Positions 1 through 8,105 are shown, counted from the first letter of the stretch. The stretch: DNA of 35,108 bases from Gaiellasilicea sp963829845 (GCA_963829845.1 CAWHKD010000016.1:1-35108), one strand, 5' to 3'. A program made the numbers and translations. Notes: generated by a model from the sequence alone, not told the origin.

Positions 1-43
1 GTACGCCGACCCGACGCACGACCCAGGATGCTGGCTCGGCTAG
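1..43 (+). CDS. C-terminal tail of a VanY-like D-Ala-D-Ala carboxypeptidase (partial at left edge)
   Basis: Only the end of the gene is in the window. Reading from base 2, the peptide is YADPTHDPGCWLG followed by TAG. The first eight residues are identical to the C-terminal stretch YADPTHDP of the VanY-like protein that ends at 6886, and the DNA is nearly identical over about 25 bases, so this is the tail of a second member of the same family. After DP the two differ in frame: one extra A here would restore DPRM as in the other copy and move the stop to 58-60. The true C-terminus is therefore uncertain. The function (zinc D,D-carboxypeptidase acting on cell-wall precursors) is inferred from the paralogue only. 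Confidence 0.6.
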   Translation, partial: YADPTHDPGCWLG

Positions 44-67
44 GTGCGGTCTGCACCTAGCCGAGCC
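33..67. terminator. Strong hairpin, likely bidirectional terminator
   Basis: A perfect 15-bp stem (33-47 with 53-67) closes a 5-nt loop GGTCT. It overlaps the stop codon of the VanY-like tail and lies 33 bases past the stop of the convergent minus-strand gene. There is no T-tract, which is usual for terminators in high-GC actinobacteria. Confidence 0.65.
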
Positions 68-99
68 GGTGGTCGTCGGCAGAGACTCGCAGGAATGCG

Positions 100-763
100 C
101 TAGTGCAGGATCAACGAGAGCGCGTCCGCGCCGGCGAGCTTGTAGTTCGCTCCGCCGCCTGCGAACGTCACGACGATCGTCACCTGCTTGGCTCCGGCCG
201 GCACCTTGGCGCTGCGGCTCCTCGACGCCATGTTCGTCCCCGCGATCGTCGTGTCCGGGCCGATCCTGACCGCCGAGAGGAGCTTGCCGGCGGCATCCTC
301 GAACTGGGCGCGCACCTGGGCCCGTGTTCTTCGCGTAGTTGCCGAGCCAGCCGCTGAGCGTCGCCGTCTTGCCGACGGCGGCGGCGGGCAGCTTGATCGT
401 CTGCTTGCCGATCGTGGCCTGCGCCTCGACCGCCGCGCGGGTCGTTCCCCCGAAGAAGTAGTTCTTGCCCCGGTTCTTCGGGCCGGTCGATCTCGCCGAG
501 AACCAGCCGTTCGGGAAGGCGTACGAGGCTGCGCCGAACTCGCCCGCGACATTCGTCCAGCCGGGCACCGCGCCGCTCGCGTCGACGGCCATGATCCCGA
601 GGCCGCCTTCCGCGCCCGGGTTCTTGATCAGGTTCTTGCCGCAGATCGCGCAGGCGGTGGTGCCCGCGGTCGCCGTCGCCGTCGCGAGGATCGTGGCGGC
701 ACCAAGCAGCGCGGCGGCGAGACACGCTGAGAGCGATCGCCTTCGCTTGCTCGTGTGGTTCAT
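100..763 (-). CDS. Secreted protein of unknown function, carbohydrate-binding-like fold suspected (one frameshift)
   Basis: The protein starts at ATG 763 with MNHTSKRRRS, a basic N-terminus followed by an alanine-rich hydrophobic stretch, i.e. a signal peptide. The mature part begins near TACAICGKNLIKNPGAEGG: a CxxC pair, then an NLIKNPGAE motif of the kind that opens many extracellular beta-sandwich domains. The frame runs to about base 325 (...WLGNYAKNT) and then continues in the next frame as AQVRAQFEDAAGKLLSAVRI... to the TAG at 100. Removing one base in the GGGCCC run near 318-323 joins both halves into about 220 residues. The second half is strand-rich and ends FAGGGANYKLAGADALSLIL, consistent with a secreted beta-sandwich. 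The biochemical role is unknown. The frameshift is probably a sequence error. Confidence 0.6.
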
Positions 764-817
764 CGTGACCTCCGATCGAGTCGCCGTGGATGCGGGCGGA
801 GGATACCGCAGGAGGGT

Positions 818-3635
818 TTAGCGCGGGTATAGGCGCGGCGGTGCGCCCTCGGAACGAGTCGCCGTCTCCCGACGCAGCGAGGTCGAGCGCTTCGTCGAGC
901 GTCATCGACGATCCGCGCCTCAGCGCGGCTTCGTGCCCCGCGGCGCCGAGCAGCATCCGTGAACGTTCTTCGGTGACCTCGTCGAGGTGGCGTTCGAACG
1001 GCTTGAAGTCCGCGCCCATCTGCGTCAGGACCGCTCGGGCCGCCCCGAGCAGGATCGCACCGCGCTCGCCCTGCTCCGGTGGCGACGTTCGCGGCCGCGA
1101 GCCCGAGCAACGACCAGGCGCTGTCCTCGCGGTCGCCCGCCGTGCGGCAGAGCGTGAGGCTCTCGCTGAAACCGGTCGGCGGCGTCAGCGACGCGACCCA
1201 GCATCAGGTCGACGGCGCCGTTGTTGAAGAGGGAACGGGCGACGTTCGCGGTGTCTCCGCGTGCGCGGAGCAGGCCGAGGCTTTCCCGGAAGAGCGGTTC
1301 GGCGCGCTCATAGTCGCCGACGGTCAGCGCGAAGTCGCCGAGGTTGTTGATCGCGAGGGCGGCGATCCGTTCGTCCCCGGCGGCGCGTGCGCGCTCGACA
1401 GCTTCCTCCAGCGTCGACGCGGCGCGCTCGCGGTCGCCCGCCGCGAGCAGGATCGCGCCCAGGTTGCTCAGCGCATTGGCGACGAAGCGTGCGTCGTCGT
1501 CCTCGCGGGCGGCGGCGAGCGCCGCGTCCGCGAAGCGGATCGCGGCGGCATGGTCACCCTGCAGCAGCCCGAAGGACGCAGCGGCTGTGAAGGCTCGTCG
1601 GCGCTGCGCGGGCGCTTGGTCGGTGGTCGCCTCGAGTGCGCGCTCCAGCCGCACTCGCCCCTCGGCAAGGTGGCCGCGCACGTACCAGAAGCGGCTGAGC
1701 GACACGGCCAGCGTGAGCTGTTGCTCCGCGGCGCCCGAGGACTCGAGGTGGTCGAGCGCCGCCCGCAGATTGTCGTGCTCGGTCTCGAGGAGGTCGAGCC
1801 ACTCGGTCTGTTGATCCTGGCTCAGGTGGGGCTCGGCCTCGGTCGCGAGCGAGAGGCACCATTCCGCGAGACGGGCACGGGTCCGGTCGGCGTCCGCGGG
1901 GTCGGCGGCGAGCAGCTCGGCGGCGTATTCGTGGATCGTCTCGAGCAACCAGAGTCGCGATCCGCCCTGCGTGAGCGTGCGCCGGACGAGGTGATGATCG
2001 ATCAGCGTCGAGAGCACGTCGAGGCGGGTTTCGCAGACCGCTTCCGCGGCCTCGACGGTCGCACCCGCCCGGTAGCACCGACAGCCGGGCGAGCGCCGTT
2101 CGCTCGTCGTCGGTCAGGAGCCCGACACTCCAGTCGATCGCCTCGCGGAGCGTCTGCTGGCGGGCCGGGAGGTCGTGCGGGCCGCCCGTCAGAACGGTGA
2201 GCCTCTGCTCGAGCCGCTCGAGCAGGGCGCTCGGGGTCAGCGACCTGATCCAGGCGGCTGCGAGCTCGATCGCGAGCGGCAGGCCGTCGACGCGCCTGCA
2301 GATCTCGCGGACAATCCCCTCGTTCTCGGCCGTGACGTCGAAGTCGGACTGCAACGCCCGAGCCCGCTGTTCGAAGAGCTCGACGGCGGCATCGTCGTCG
2401 AGCGGAGAGACGGGAAAGACGTGCTCGCCGGTCAGGTGCAGAACGGCACGGCTCGTGACCAGGAGCACGAGTCGAGGGGCGCGGGCGAGCAACTCGACGA
2501 ACGACGGCGTCGCGGAGCGCAGATGCTCGACGTTGTCGAGGACGACGAGGAGCTCCCGGTTGCTCACTGCCGCAGCGAGCGTGTCGAGCGGAGTCTGGCT
2601 GGGCACCTCCGCGACCCCGATTGCGCTCGCGATCGTCGGCAGGAGCAGCCCCGGGTCGCGCAGGGGCGCGAGCTCGACGATCACAGCGCCGTTGGCGAAG
2701 CTCGACGCCGCCTGCCGGGCGGCCGCGAGCGCGAGGCGCGTCTTGCCGCTCCCTCCTGCGCCGGTGAGGACGAGCAGTCGCGGGTCGCGACGCGAGAGGA
2801 GCTCGGCCAGCGCCTCCAGATCGCGCTCGCGTCCGACCAGCGGGTTCGGCGGTACGGGCAGCGCGCTCGTGGCGTCGACGGGCGGAACGCTCGGGTCGAG
2901 CTCGGGATCCTGCTCGAGAATGCGGCGCTGCAACTCACGGAGCTCCGCGCTCGGCTCCAGCCCGAGCTCGTCATCGAGGCGGCGCCGGAGCTCGACGTAG
3001 TGGTCGAGTGCCTCGGTCTGCCGGCCGGCCCGGTAGAGCGCCAGCATCGCGAGGCCCTGCAGGCGCTCCCGCAGCGGATGGTCTCGTGCCATCGCGAGCG
3101 CATCACCGAGCACCTCGTCGTTCCGGCCGAGCCGTGACAAGGCTTCGAGCCGCACCTCGAGAGCCGCCAGCCGGAGCTCTTCGAGCCGTTCCGCCTCGGC
3201 TCGGGCGAAGTCCTCGTACATCACGTCGGCGTACGCCGGCCCTCGCCAGAGCGCGAGCGCGCGATCGAGTTGCGAGAGCGCAAGCGAGGCGTTCTCCTGC
3301 CCCATCGCCTCGACGGCGTCGGCCACAAGACGTTCGAACCGGTCGGCGTCGAGCGACCCGGTCTCGAAGCGGAGTGCGTATCCGCTCGGCGTCGTGACGA
3401 GCGCTTCTCGGCTCGGCAGTGCCTTGCGAAGCTGGGAGACGTAGACCTGCAACAGCTTTCTTGCGGACGCAGGTGGGCTCACGCCCCAGACCGCGTCGAC
3501 GAGCGCGTCCGCAGAGCACGCTCGCCCACCAGCGAGCACCAACGCCGCGAGCAGCCGCCGGTGCTTCGCGGCACGCAGGTCGACCGGTCCGTTCTCGCCG
3601 GCGATCTCGAGCGGCCCGAGAATGCGTAGCTCCAT
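818..3635 (-). CDS. AfsR/SARP-family transcriptional regulator: winged helix-BTAD-NB-ARC-TPR (several frameshifts)
   Basis: The start is ATG 3635 (MELRILGPLEIAGENGPVDL). Residues 1-90 are an OmpR-like winged helix, and about 95-245 are the bacterial transcriptional activation domain (ETGSLDADRFERL to RRILEQDPELD). An NB-ARC ATPase follows with Walker A GAGGSGKT (Lys298) and Walker B LLVVLDNVEHL. The frame then breaks near 2060 (LSVLPGGC to TVEAAEAVCETRLDVLSTL) and continues through about 280 residues of TPR repeats. It breaks again near 1165 and near 1075, and resumes as QMGADFKPFERHLDEVTEER. All three breaks need removal of one base. The last frame has no stop; one more shift would end it at TAA 818, so the end is approximate. 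Family members are large ATP-dependent activators of secondary metabolism or cell-envelope genes; the target here is unknown. It is divergent from the 97-aa gene, 86 bp apart. Confidence 0.8.
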
Positions 3636-3721
3636 CGCGACCTCGCATTGTGGCTCACCGCCGAGGGACGAGACGCAGGTCGCTATACCGAGCCTAAAGC
3701 GGTCTTCGCGAGCCTCTCGGC

Positions 3722-4015
3722 ATGTCGTTTGCCTTCGTTCAGGACATCGCGGCCACCTGGCAACAGTACGAGCGCCTCGCCGCAGCCATCGCGGTTCGCC
3801 CCGAGGGTCTCGTCCTCCACGTCGCCGGCCCGACGGACGAGGGCTTCAGGATCATCGGCGTCTGGGAGAGCGAGTCTGCCTGGGAGCGCTTCACGGCGGA
3901 GTTCCAGCGCGAGCACGCGCCCCCTCGCCCACCGACGCCGACCACGTTTCGCGCGCTCCAACCGAAGCACGTTGTCTTCGGCCGTCTCCCCGCCGAGTCG
4001 CCCGCGCCGAGATGA
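3722..4015 (+). CDS. Small 97-aa conserved protein, probable dimeric alpha/beta-barrel fold
   Basis: Starts MSFAFVQDIAATWQQYERLA and reads through VRPEGLVLHVAGPTDEGFRI and IGVWESESAWERFTAEF. The pattern of helix, strand 'LVLHVAGPTDEGFRIIGVWES', helix 'AWERFTAEFQ' is that of short ABM/EthD-like ferredoxin-fold proteins that are common in actinobacteria, often beside regulators. No catalytic residues can be assigned. The gene is divergent from the AfsR-like regulator and its stop overlaps the ATG of the next (broken) regulator gene as ATGA, so the two were probably cotranscribed. Function unknown. Confidence 0.65.
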   Translation: MSFAFVQDIAATWQQYERLAAAIAVRPEGLVLHVAGPTDEGFRIIGVWESESAWERFTAEFQREHAPPRPPTPTTFRALQPKHVVFGRLPAESPAPR

Positions 4016-4133
4016 TCGGGCGCGAGGGAGAGCTCGGTGACATCGCTCGATTCATCGAGCGCGTGGCCGACTGGGCCGGTCGCGCTCACGATCGAGGGTG
4101 AGTCCGGCATCGGGATGACGTGCGGTGACGCCG
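4012..4133 (+). pseudogene. N-terminal stub of an AAA/LuxR-type ATPase regulator
   Basis: ATG 4012 overlaps the previous stop and reads MIGREGELGDIARFIERVAD, then one base later in frame WPTGPVALTIEGESGIGMT. 'GREGEL...' followed by an 'EGESGIGKT'-like P-loop is the typical start of large LuxR-type regulators with an N-terminal AAA domain. Here the P-loop lysine is methionine (AAG to ATG), and similarity stops directly after it, about 50 bases before the tRNA. The remaining several hundred residues are absent, so this is a truncated remnant, presumably cut when DNA was inserted or deleted at the tRNA. It also has a one-base frame change near 4085. Confidence 0.55.
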
Positions 4134-4162
4134 ATACAGTGGATGGATCAGCCAAGCGCTCA

Positions 4163-4182
4163 AACGGCTTGGTTGAGCCGTT
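4163..4182. terminator. Small hairpin immediately 5' of the tRNA
   Basis: AACGGCT (4163-4169) pairs with AGCCGTT (4176-4182) around a 6-nt loop, two bases before the tRNA. It could be a terminator for the upstream reading or part of tRNA processing; the stem is short and this is weak. Confidence 0.3.
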
Positions 4183-4183
4183 C

Positions 4184-4255
4184 GCCCCCGTAGCTCAGTG
4201 GATAGAGCAGCGGTTTCCTAAACCGCGTGCACAAGTTCGATTCTTGTCGGGGGCA
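4184..4255 (+). tRNA. tRNA-Arg (anticodon CCU)
   Basis: A complete cloverleaf can be drawn. The acceptor stem is GCCCCCG (4184-4190) with CGGGGGC (4248-4254) and discriminator A. The D arm is GCTC...GAGC. The anticodon stem GCGGT/ACCGC carries loop TTCCTAA, with anticodon CCT reading codon AGG. The T arm is ACAAG/CTTGT with loop TTCGATT. CCA is not encoded. The 3' half of this gene is repeated, degenerated, at 8106-8146 and 8703-8739, which marks it as an integration target. It is the only intact RNA gene seen in the window. Confidence 0.95.
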
Positions 4256-4317
4256 TCTTGTCGGTGCCAGATCGCGCGACCCGGCGAATCTCTGCGCCGT
4301 ACGGGCAATTCTGATCG

Positions 4318-5457
4318 TCATCTGCCGATGTGCGTTGGCGCAGAGGGTAGTTGCACCGTGACGCGGAGCCCGCCAGCGGCCCGGGGGGTGAGGGTGAGGG
4401 TTCCGTCGTGTGCTTGGGTAATGCTTGTGACGATTGCCAGGCCGAGGCCGACACCTGCGTGGTCGGTGCGTATGCGTTCGGTGCCGCGGAGAAACGGCTC
4501 GGCAAGCGTGGAAACCAACTGCGGTGTGAGCTTCTCGCCGGTGTTCTCGACAGTGAGCACCACACTCTTGGGGTGAACGCTGGTCGTGACCCAGACGGTG
4601 CCCTGTTCAGGCAGATTGTGGACGATCGCGTTCTGCACGAGGTTCGTAGCCATCTGCAGCAGGAGCGCGTGCGAGCCGATGGTGCGGGTCACGTCGCCGG
4701 AGGTCTCGATCGTGAGGCCGCGTTTTTCTGCGAGGGGGAGGAGTGTTTCAGTGGCTTCTTCCGCTACGAGGGACAGGTCGACGTGTTCTCGAGTGAAGGA
4801 CCGTTGGTCGGCGCGGCTGAGCAGGAGCAATGCTTCAGTGAGGTCGATCGCTCGGGTATTGACGACGTGGAGGCGGTCGACGAGTTCGCCGTTGTCGCGG
4901 TTCAGATCCTTGCGGGCCACATCGAGAAGTGTCTGCGTGATCGCCAGCGGGGTGCGTAGCTCGTGGGAGGCATTGGCTGCGAATCTCTGCTGTTCGGCGA
5001 CCTGTGCTTCGAGCCGCGCGAGCATGGCGTCGAAGGCGTCGGCGAGCTCGCGGAACTCGTCTCTGCGGCCCGGTAGCCGGATTCGGTGTGAGAGCGATCC
5101 GTTCGCGCCCATGCGTGTGGCATCTGTGATGCGAGTCAGGGGGGCGAGCATCCGGCCGGCGAGAAGCCATCCTCCCAGGAGACCGAATACCAGCAGAAAC
5201 GCCAGCACGACGGCCGCGGCCGGAGCGTAAGCGCGCAGGAGGAAGGAGTTGTTCCCGGGCACTAAGCCACCCATGGTGTTGATCACACCGTCGGGTACGT
5301 ATCGCAGGAGGAACTCAGACGATTGCCCGGGCTGGCCGGCGACCCACGCGGCGGCGAGCATCAAGGCGCCTGCAAGCATGAGGAACCCGGCGTAGCTCAG
5401 CGTGAGTTTGAGACGAACGGTCAGACCAGGGGGTCTATCCACGCTCTCCTCCCTCAC
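4318..5457 (-). CDS. VanS-like membrane sensor histidine kinase
   Basis: 379 aa from GTG 5457. Two membrane segments (about 20-42 and 78-100) flank a short extracytoplasmic loop. A HAMP linker (101-155) is followed by the HisKA H-box ASHELRTPL with phospho-acceptor His165, then an HATPase_c domain with N-box NLVQNAIVHN and G-box HAGVGLGLAIV. All catalytic motifs are intact. The start overlaps the stop of the response-regulator gene by four bases (GTGA), so the pair is translationally coupled. Presence beside a VanY-like peptidase suggests it senses cell-wall stress or a wall-active compound, but the ligand is unknown. Codon use here has more A/T at third positions than the surrounding genes, consistent with acquisition as part of the tRNA-anchored cassette. 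Confidence 0.9.
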   Translation of the reverse strand: MREESVDRPPGLTVRLKLTLSYAGFLMLAGALMLAAAWVAGQPGQSSEFLLRYVPDGVINTMGGLVPGNNSFLLRAYAPAAAVVLAFLLVFGLLGGWLLAGRMLAPLTRITDATRMGANGSLSHRIRLPGRRDEFRELADAFDAMLARLEAQVAEQQRFAANASHELRTPLAITQTLLDVARKDLNRDNGELVDRLHVVNTRAIDLTEALLLLSRADQRSFTREHVDLSLVAEEATETLLPLAEKRGLTIETSGDVTRTIGSHALLLQMATNLVQNAIVHNLPEQGTVWVTTSVHPKSVVLTVENTGEKLTPQLVSTLAEPFLRGTERIRTDHAGVGLGLAIVTSITQAHDGTLTLTPRAAGGLRVTVQLPSAPTHIGR

Positions 5458-6131
5458 GCCTGGTGTTGTGGTTGCGTATCGATGCGGTATCCGGCGCCGG
5501 CCACGGTGGCGATGAGCCAGGGTTCGCCGAGGCGTTTGCGCAGTCCCGAGACAGTGATGCGAACGGCGTTTGTGAACGGGTCTGCGTTCTCATCCCATGC
5601 TCGCGCTAGGAGTTCTTCGGCGCTGACGACACCGCCTTCGGCAGTGACGAGGACTTCGAGCACTGCGAACTGCTTTCGGGTGAGCGCGACGTAGCGGCCG
5701 TCGCGGTACACCTCTCGGCGGAACGGATCCAGCCGCAGACCTGCGATCTCTCGCACGGGTGGCCTGTTGTGGGCGCGCCTGCGGTCGAGTGCTCTGAGCC
5801 TGAGCACGAGCTCCTGGAGTTCGAACGGCTTCGTGAGGTAGTCATCGGCGCCGAGCTCGAACCCGGTGGCCTTGTCGTCGAGACGGTCGGCAGCGGTGAG
5901 CATGAGGATCGGCATGCCGCTGCCGGAGGCGACGATGCGATTGGCGATCTCGTCGCCGGTAGGTCCGGGAATGTCTCGGTCGAGGACGGCGATGTCGTAG
6001 GCGTTGACGCTCAGCAGCTCCAGGGCGCTGTCGCCGTCACCTGCGATGTCTGCCGCGATCGCTTCCAGGCGTAGGCCGTCGCGGATGGCTTCCGCCATGT
6101 AGGGCTCGTCCTCGACGAGCAACACACGCAT
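5454..6131 (-). CDS. VanR-like OmpR-family response regulator
   Basis: 225 aa starting at MRVLLVEDEPYMAEAIRDGL; a longer reading from 6179 adds an unlikely N-terminus before the receiver domain, so 6131 is chosen. The receiver domain has the acidic pair ED at 7-8, phospho-acceptor Asp51 (VLDRDIPG) and Lys101 (LTKPF). The C-terminal winged helix runs from about 130 (LRLDPFRREVYRDGRYVALT) to the end, with recognition region NAVRITVSGLRKRLG. It is first in an operon with the sensor kinase (stop/start overlap) and is divergent from the VanY-like gene 86 bp away, which it probably controls. Confidence 0.92.
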   Translation of the reverse strand: MRVLLVEDEPYMAEAIRDGLRLEAIAADIAGDGDSALELLSVNAYDIAVLDRDIPGPTGDEIANRIVASGSGMPILMLTAADRLDDKATGFELGADDYLTKPFELQELVLRLRALDRRRAHNRPPVREIAGLRLDPFRREVYRDGRYVALTRKQFAVLEVLVTAEGGVVSAEELLARAWDENADPFTNAVRITVSGLRKRLGEPWLIATVAGAGYRIDTQPQHQA

Positions 6132-6217
6132 GCTCCGATGGTACGAGCTGGCGCATGTCGTCGGCATATCGAAAACCACATACGCGCTGGCAACACCCGG
6201 CTGCCTTCAATCGAGGT

Positions 6218-6886
6218 GTGGCCTACCGCGAACCAGCACGAACAACGACCCGTCGGATTCGGATTCGCAAGAACCGTGTCGCCGGCCTGCTCGTCGTCAT
6301 CGTGGCGATCGCCGCAGCCGTCGGCTACCAGCTGCTGGCGTCCTCGTCCTCGACGGCCGCATCACCCATCGACGTCCTTCGCGCTGAGCCCCGTGGTCTC
6401 CGCAGTGAGCATCGTGGTGCGCTTGGCGAGGCTGACGGCGCCATCCCCGACGGCGCGACGGTCTTCGATGACGAGATTCCGGGTGTAGCCAAGCTCAACC
6501 CCAATCTGCTCGGTGCGCTGCGCCAAGCTGCGACCGATGCCGCGAAGGCCGGGGTCGAGTTCTTCGTCGACAGTGGCTGGCGTTCACCGGAGTACCAGAA
6601 TCAGCTTCTTCGTGAGGCGGTTTCCGAGTACGGATCCGAAGAGGAAGCTGCCCGGTGGGTAGCTACCGCGGAGACGTCTGCCCACGTATCGGGGGACGCG
6701 GTCGACGTTGGGCCCGTCGACGCCACGGCGTGGCTGTCCGAACACGGCGCCGAGTACGGCTTGTGCCAGATCTACGGCAACGAACCCTGGCACTACGAGC
6801 TGCGCCCCGCAGCCATCGACCACGGTTGCCCTCCCATGTACGCCGACCCTACGCACGATCCAAGGATGCAGGCTGCGGGCAGCTGA
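6218..6886 (+). CDS. VanY-like D-alanyl-D-alanine carboxypeptidase, membrane anchored
   Basis: 222 aa from GTG 6218 (an in-frame ATG at 6155 would add 21 residues). A basic N-terminus (TRRIRIRKNR) precedes one membrane segment (VAGLLVVIVAIAAAVGYQLL), so the catalytic domain is outside the cell. The M15 zinc motifs are present: SAHVSGDAVD gives His156 and Asp163, and EPWHYE gives the catalytic Glu and His192; GWRSPEYQNQLL is the typical substrate-site segment. The family trims the terminal D-Ala from peptidoglycan pentapeptides and in VanY removes the vancomycin target. No VanH, VanA or VanX is nearby, so housekeeping wall remodelling or glycopeptide tolerance are both possible. It is divergent from the vanR-like gene. 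The C-terminus matches the gene tail at 1-43. Confidence 0.88.
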   Translation: MAYREPARTTTRRIRIRKNRVAGLLVVIVAIAAAVGYQLLASSSSTAASPIDVLRAEPRGLRSEHRGALGEADGAIPDGATVFDDEIPGVAKLNPNLLGALRQAATDAAKAGVEFFVDSGWRSPEYQNQLLREAVSEYGSEEEAARWVATAETSAHVSGDAVDVGPVDATAWLSEHGAEYGLCQIYGNEPWHYELRPAAIDHGCPPMYADPTHDPRMQAAGS

Positions 6887-7123
6887 GGGGCTAGCTGGTG
6901 CATCACTCGCCCGGCACCGCCCGCGCACGCGCTGGCGCGCGCTCGGCGCAAGAAGGACCGAATCTTCTGCTTTGCATGCAGTCTCTAGCGTGAGGCCCGA
7001 GCGGCGTCCCGCTCGGCTCCTCCGCTCGGCCACGCTCGCTTCGATGGTCGGTAACTGTCGCACTTGATGCGTTGACCCGGCCTCTCGGTTGCGATCACGG
7101 GCGCGCCGTCGTACCGTCCGTCC
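6887..7123. other. Gene-free stretch after vanY-like gene, with one hairpin
   Basis: I see no convincing coding sequence in either strand here. CCGAGCGG (6997-7004) pairs with CCGCTCGG (7009-7016) around CGTC, a possible terminator for the VanY-like gene. The rest is mixed-composition sequence that may be a recombination scar. Confidence 0.4.
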
Positions 7124-7303
7124 ATGGGCGGTGAATACTCCCGGCTCCGTTTCCAGTGCGGCAAACACTTCGCTTCGGTACTGCTTCAGCAAGGTCGCGT
7201 CAATGGCTCGACGACGGCTGCGGATTCGGTCGTCCGCGACCTTCGTTCGAGTTCATTGAGCCTGTTCACTGGTTCAGGCTGGCTCGAGAATCAACGTGGC
7301 TGA
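7124..7303 (+). pseudogene. Remnant of a DUF6519-type protein N-terminus
   Basis: ATG 7124 opens a 59-codon frame that begins MGGEYSRLRF and continues HFASVLLQQGRV. This closely follows the N-terminal signature I know for DUF6519 proteins ('GDFSR..F......Y..VL.QQGRV.LDADWNE'), a family associated with phage-tail-like and contractile-injection loci. The conserved LDADWNE that should come next is missing. The frame instead continues with unrelated residues and ends at TGA 7301, overlapping the GTG of the TIR gene by 8 bases. In the neighbouring frame, LDDGCGFGRP follows directly, so a small indel may contribute. Either a decayed fragment or a short chimeric peptide; not expected to have the family function. 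Confidence 0.45.
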
Positions 7304-8057
7304 CATCTTCATCAGCTACGCCCACGAAGACGCCGTTCGTGCGGGCGCACTGGCGGTCGCGCTTGGCGAGTTGGGCTGGTCCGTTTGGTTCGACGACAGC
7401 ATCCGGGCGGGCGCACCGTTCGACGCCGTGATCGATCAGCAACTCGATGCAGCGGCGTGCGTCGTCGTGATCTGGTCGCGGGCATCAGTCGACTCGAACT
7501 GGGTGCGTGCCGAGGCCTCCGCGGCCGATGACCAAGCCAAGCTGGTGCCCGTCGCCTTCGAGCCCGGCCTGCGTGTGCCTGTCCGCTTCCGCCAGCTGCA
7601 GGTCAGCCACCTGACCAGCACGGACGTGTCGGAGCCGACCGACGGCGCCCTCCGACTGCTCGCCGACATCACCCACCTGACGGGCAAGCGACCAGAGGGA
7701 GTCGCTGAAGGAGGGATCGATCAGCTCGTGCGCGAGCGCACCTCCGGTGCCTATGTGATCACCGTCGGCCACTGGCTCCTGACATCCCGCTTCCTGGCCA
7801 TGAACACCGTCTACGACCTCCAGCTCCATCCGAACGGCACCGCATCCGGCAAGGCCAAGTGGTTCATTTCGCGCGCAGAGCTTGCCGGCCGCTGGTTCTT
7901 CGATCCTGCCGAGCAGGTCCTGCACCTGGAGCTGTCGGGCGGAATCCAGGAGGGCACCAAGGCGATGCCCATAACGATCACCCGCTGGATGACGCCGGAT
8001 TCCGCCGAGTGCAAGTTCGATGGCCGCCGATCACGGATCGAACGGGTCGTCCCGTGA
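7296..8057 (+). CDS. TIR-domain protein with unrecognised beta-rich C-terminal domain
   Basis: 253 aa from GTG 7296. Residues 1-130 form a TIR_2-type domain. It starts ADIFISYAHEDAVRAGALA (strand A and box 1) and continues WSVWFDDSIRAGAPF (BB region). VVVIWSRASVDSNWVRAEAS follows, where Glu73 sits at the position of the catalytic glutamate of NAD-cleaving TIRs (SxxSxWVxxE). After a linker (about 135-150), residues 150-253 are a strand-rich domain with repeated aromatic/hydrophobic alternation (YVITVGHWLLTSRF, TVYDLQLHPNGTASG, KWFISRAELAGRWFF, VLHLELSGG) that I do not recognise. There are no membrane segments. It lies at the end of the tRNA-anchored cassette, so a defence role with the C-terminal domain as sensor is possible but not shown; signalling in other contexts is equally possible. 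Confidence 0.85.
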   Translation: MADIFISYAHEDAVRAGALAVALGELGWSVWFDDSIRAGAPFDAVIDQQLDAAACVVVIWSRASVDSNWVRAEASAADDQAKLVPVAFEPGLRVPVRFRQLQVSHLTSTDVSEPTDGALRLLADITHLTGKRPEGVAEGGIDQLVRERTSGAYVITVGHWLLTSRFLAMNTVYDLQLHPNGTASGKAKWFISRAELAGRWFFDPAEQVLHLELSGGIQEGTKAMPITITRWMTPDSAECKFDGRRSRIERVVP

Positions 8058-8105
8058 CTTCCCACTTTGCCTGACGAATCAGACCTGTTGAGCCAAGGGC
8101 ACGAG

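Noticed and set aside
818..3635. Programmed frameshifting as the explanation for the split AfsR-like gene
   Set aside because: Three or more shifts in one gene at unrelated sites without slippery-site/stop arrangements, and the same pattern in neighbouring unrelated genes, point to sequence errors.
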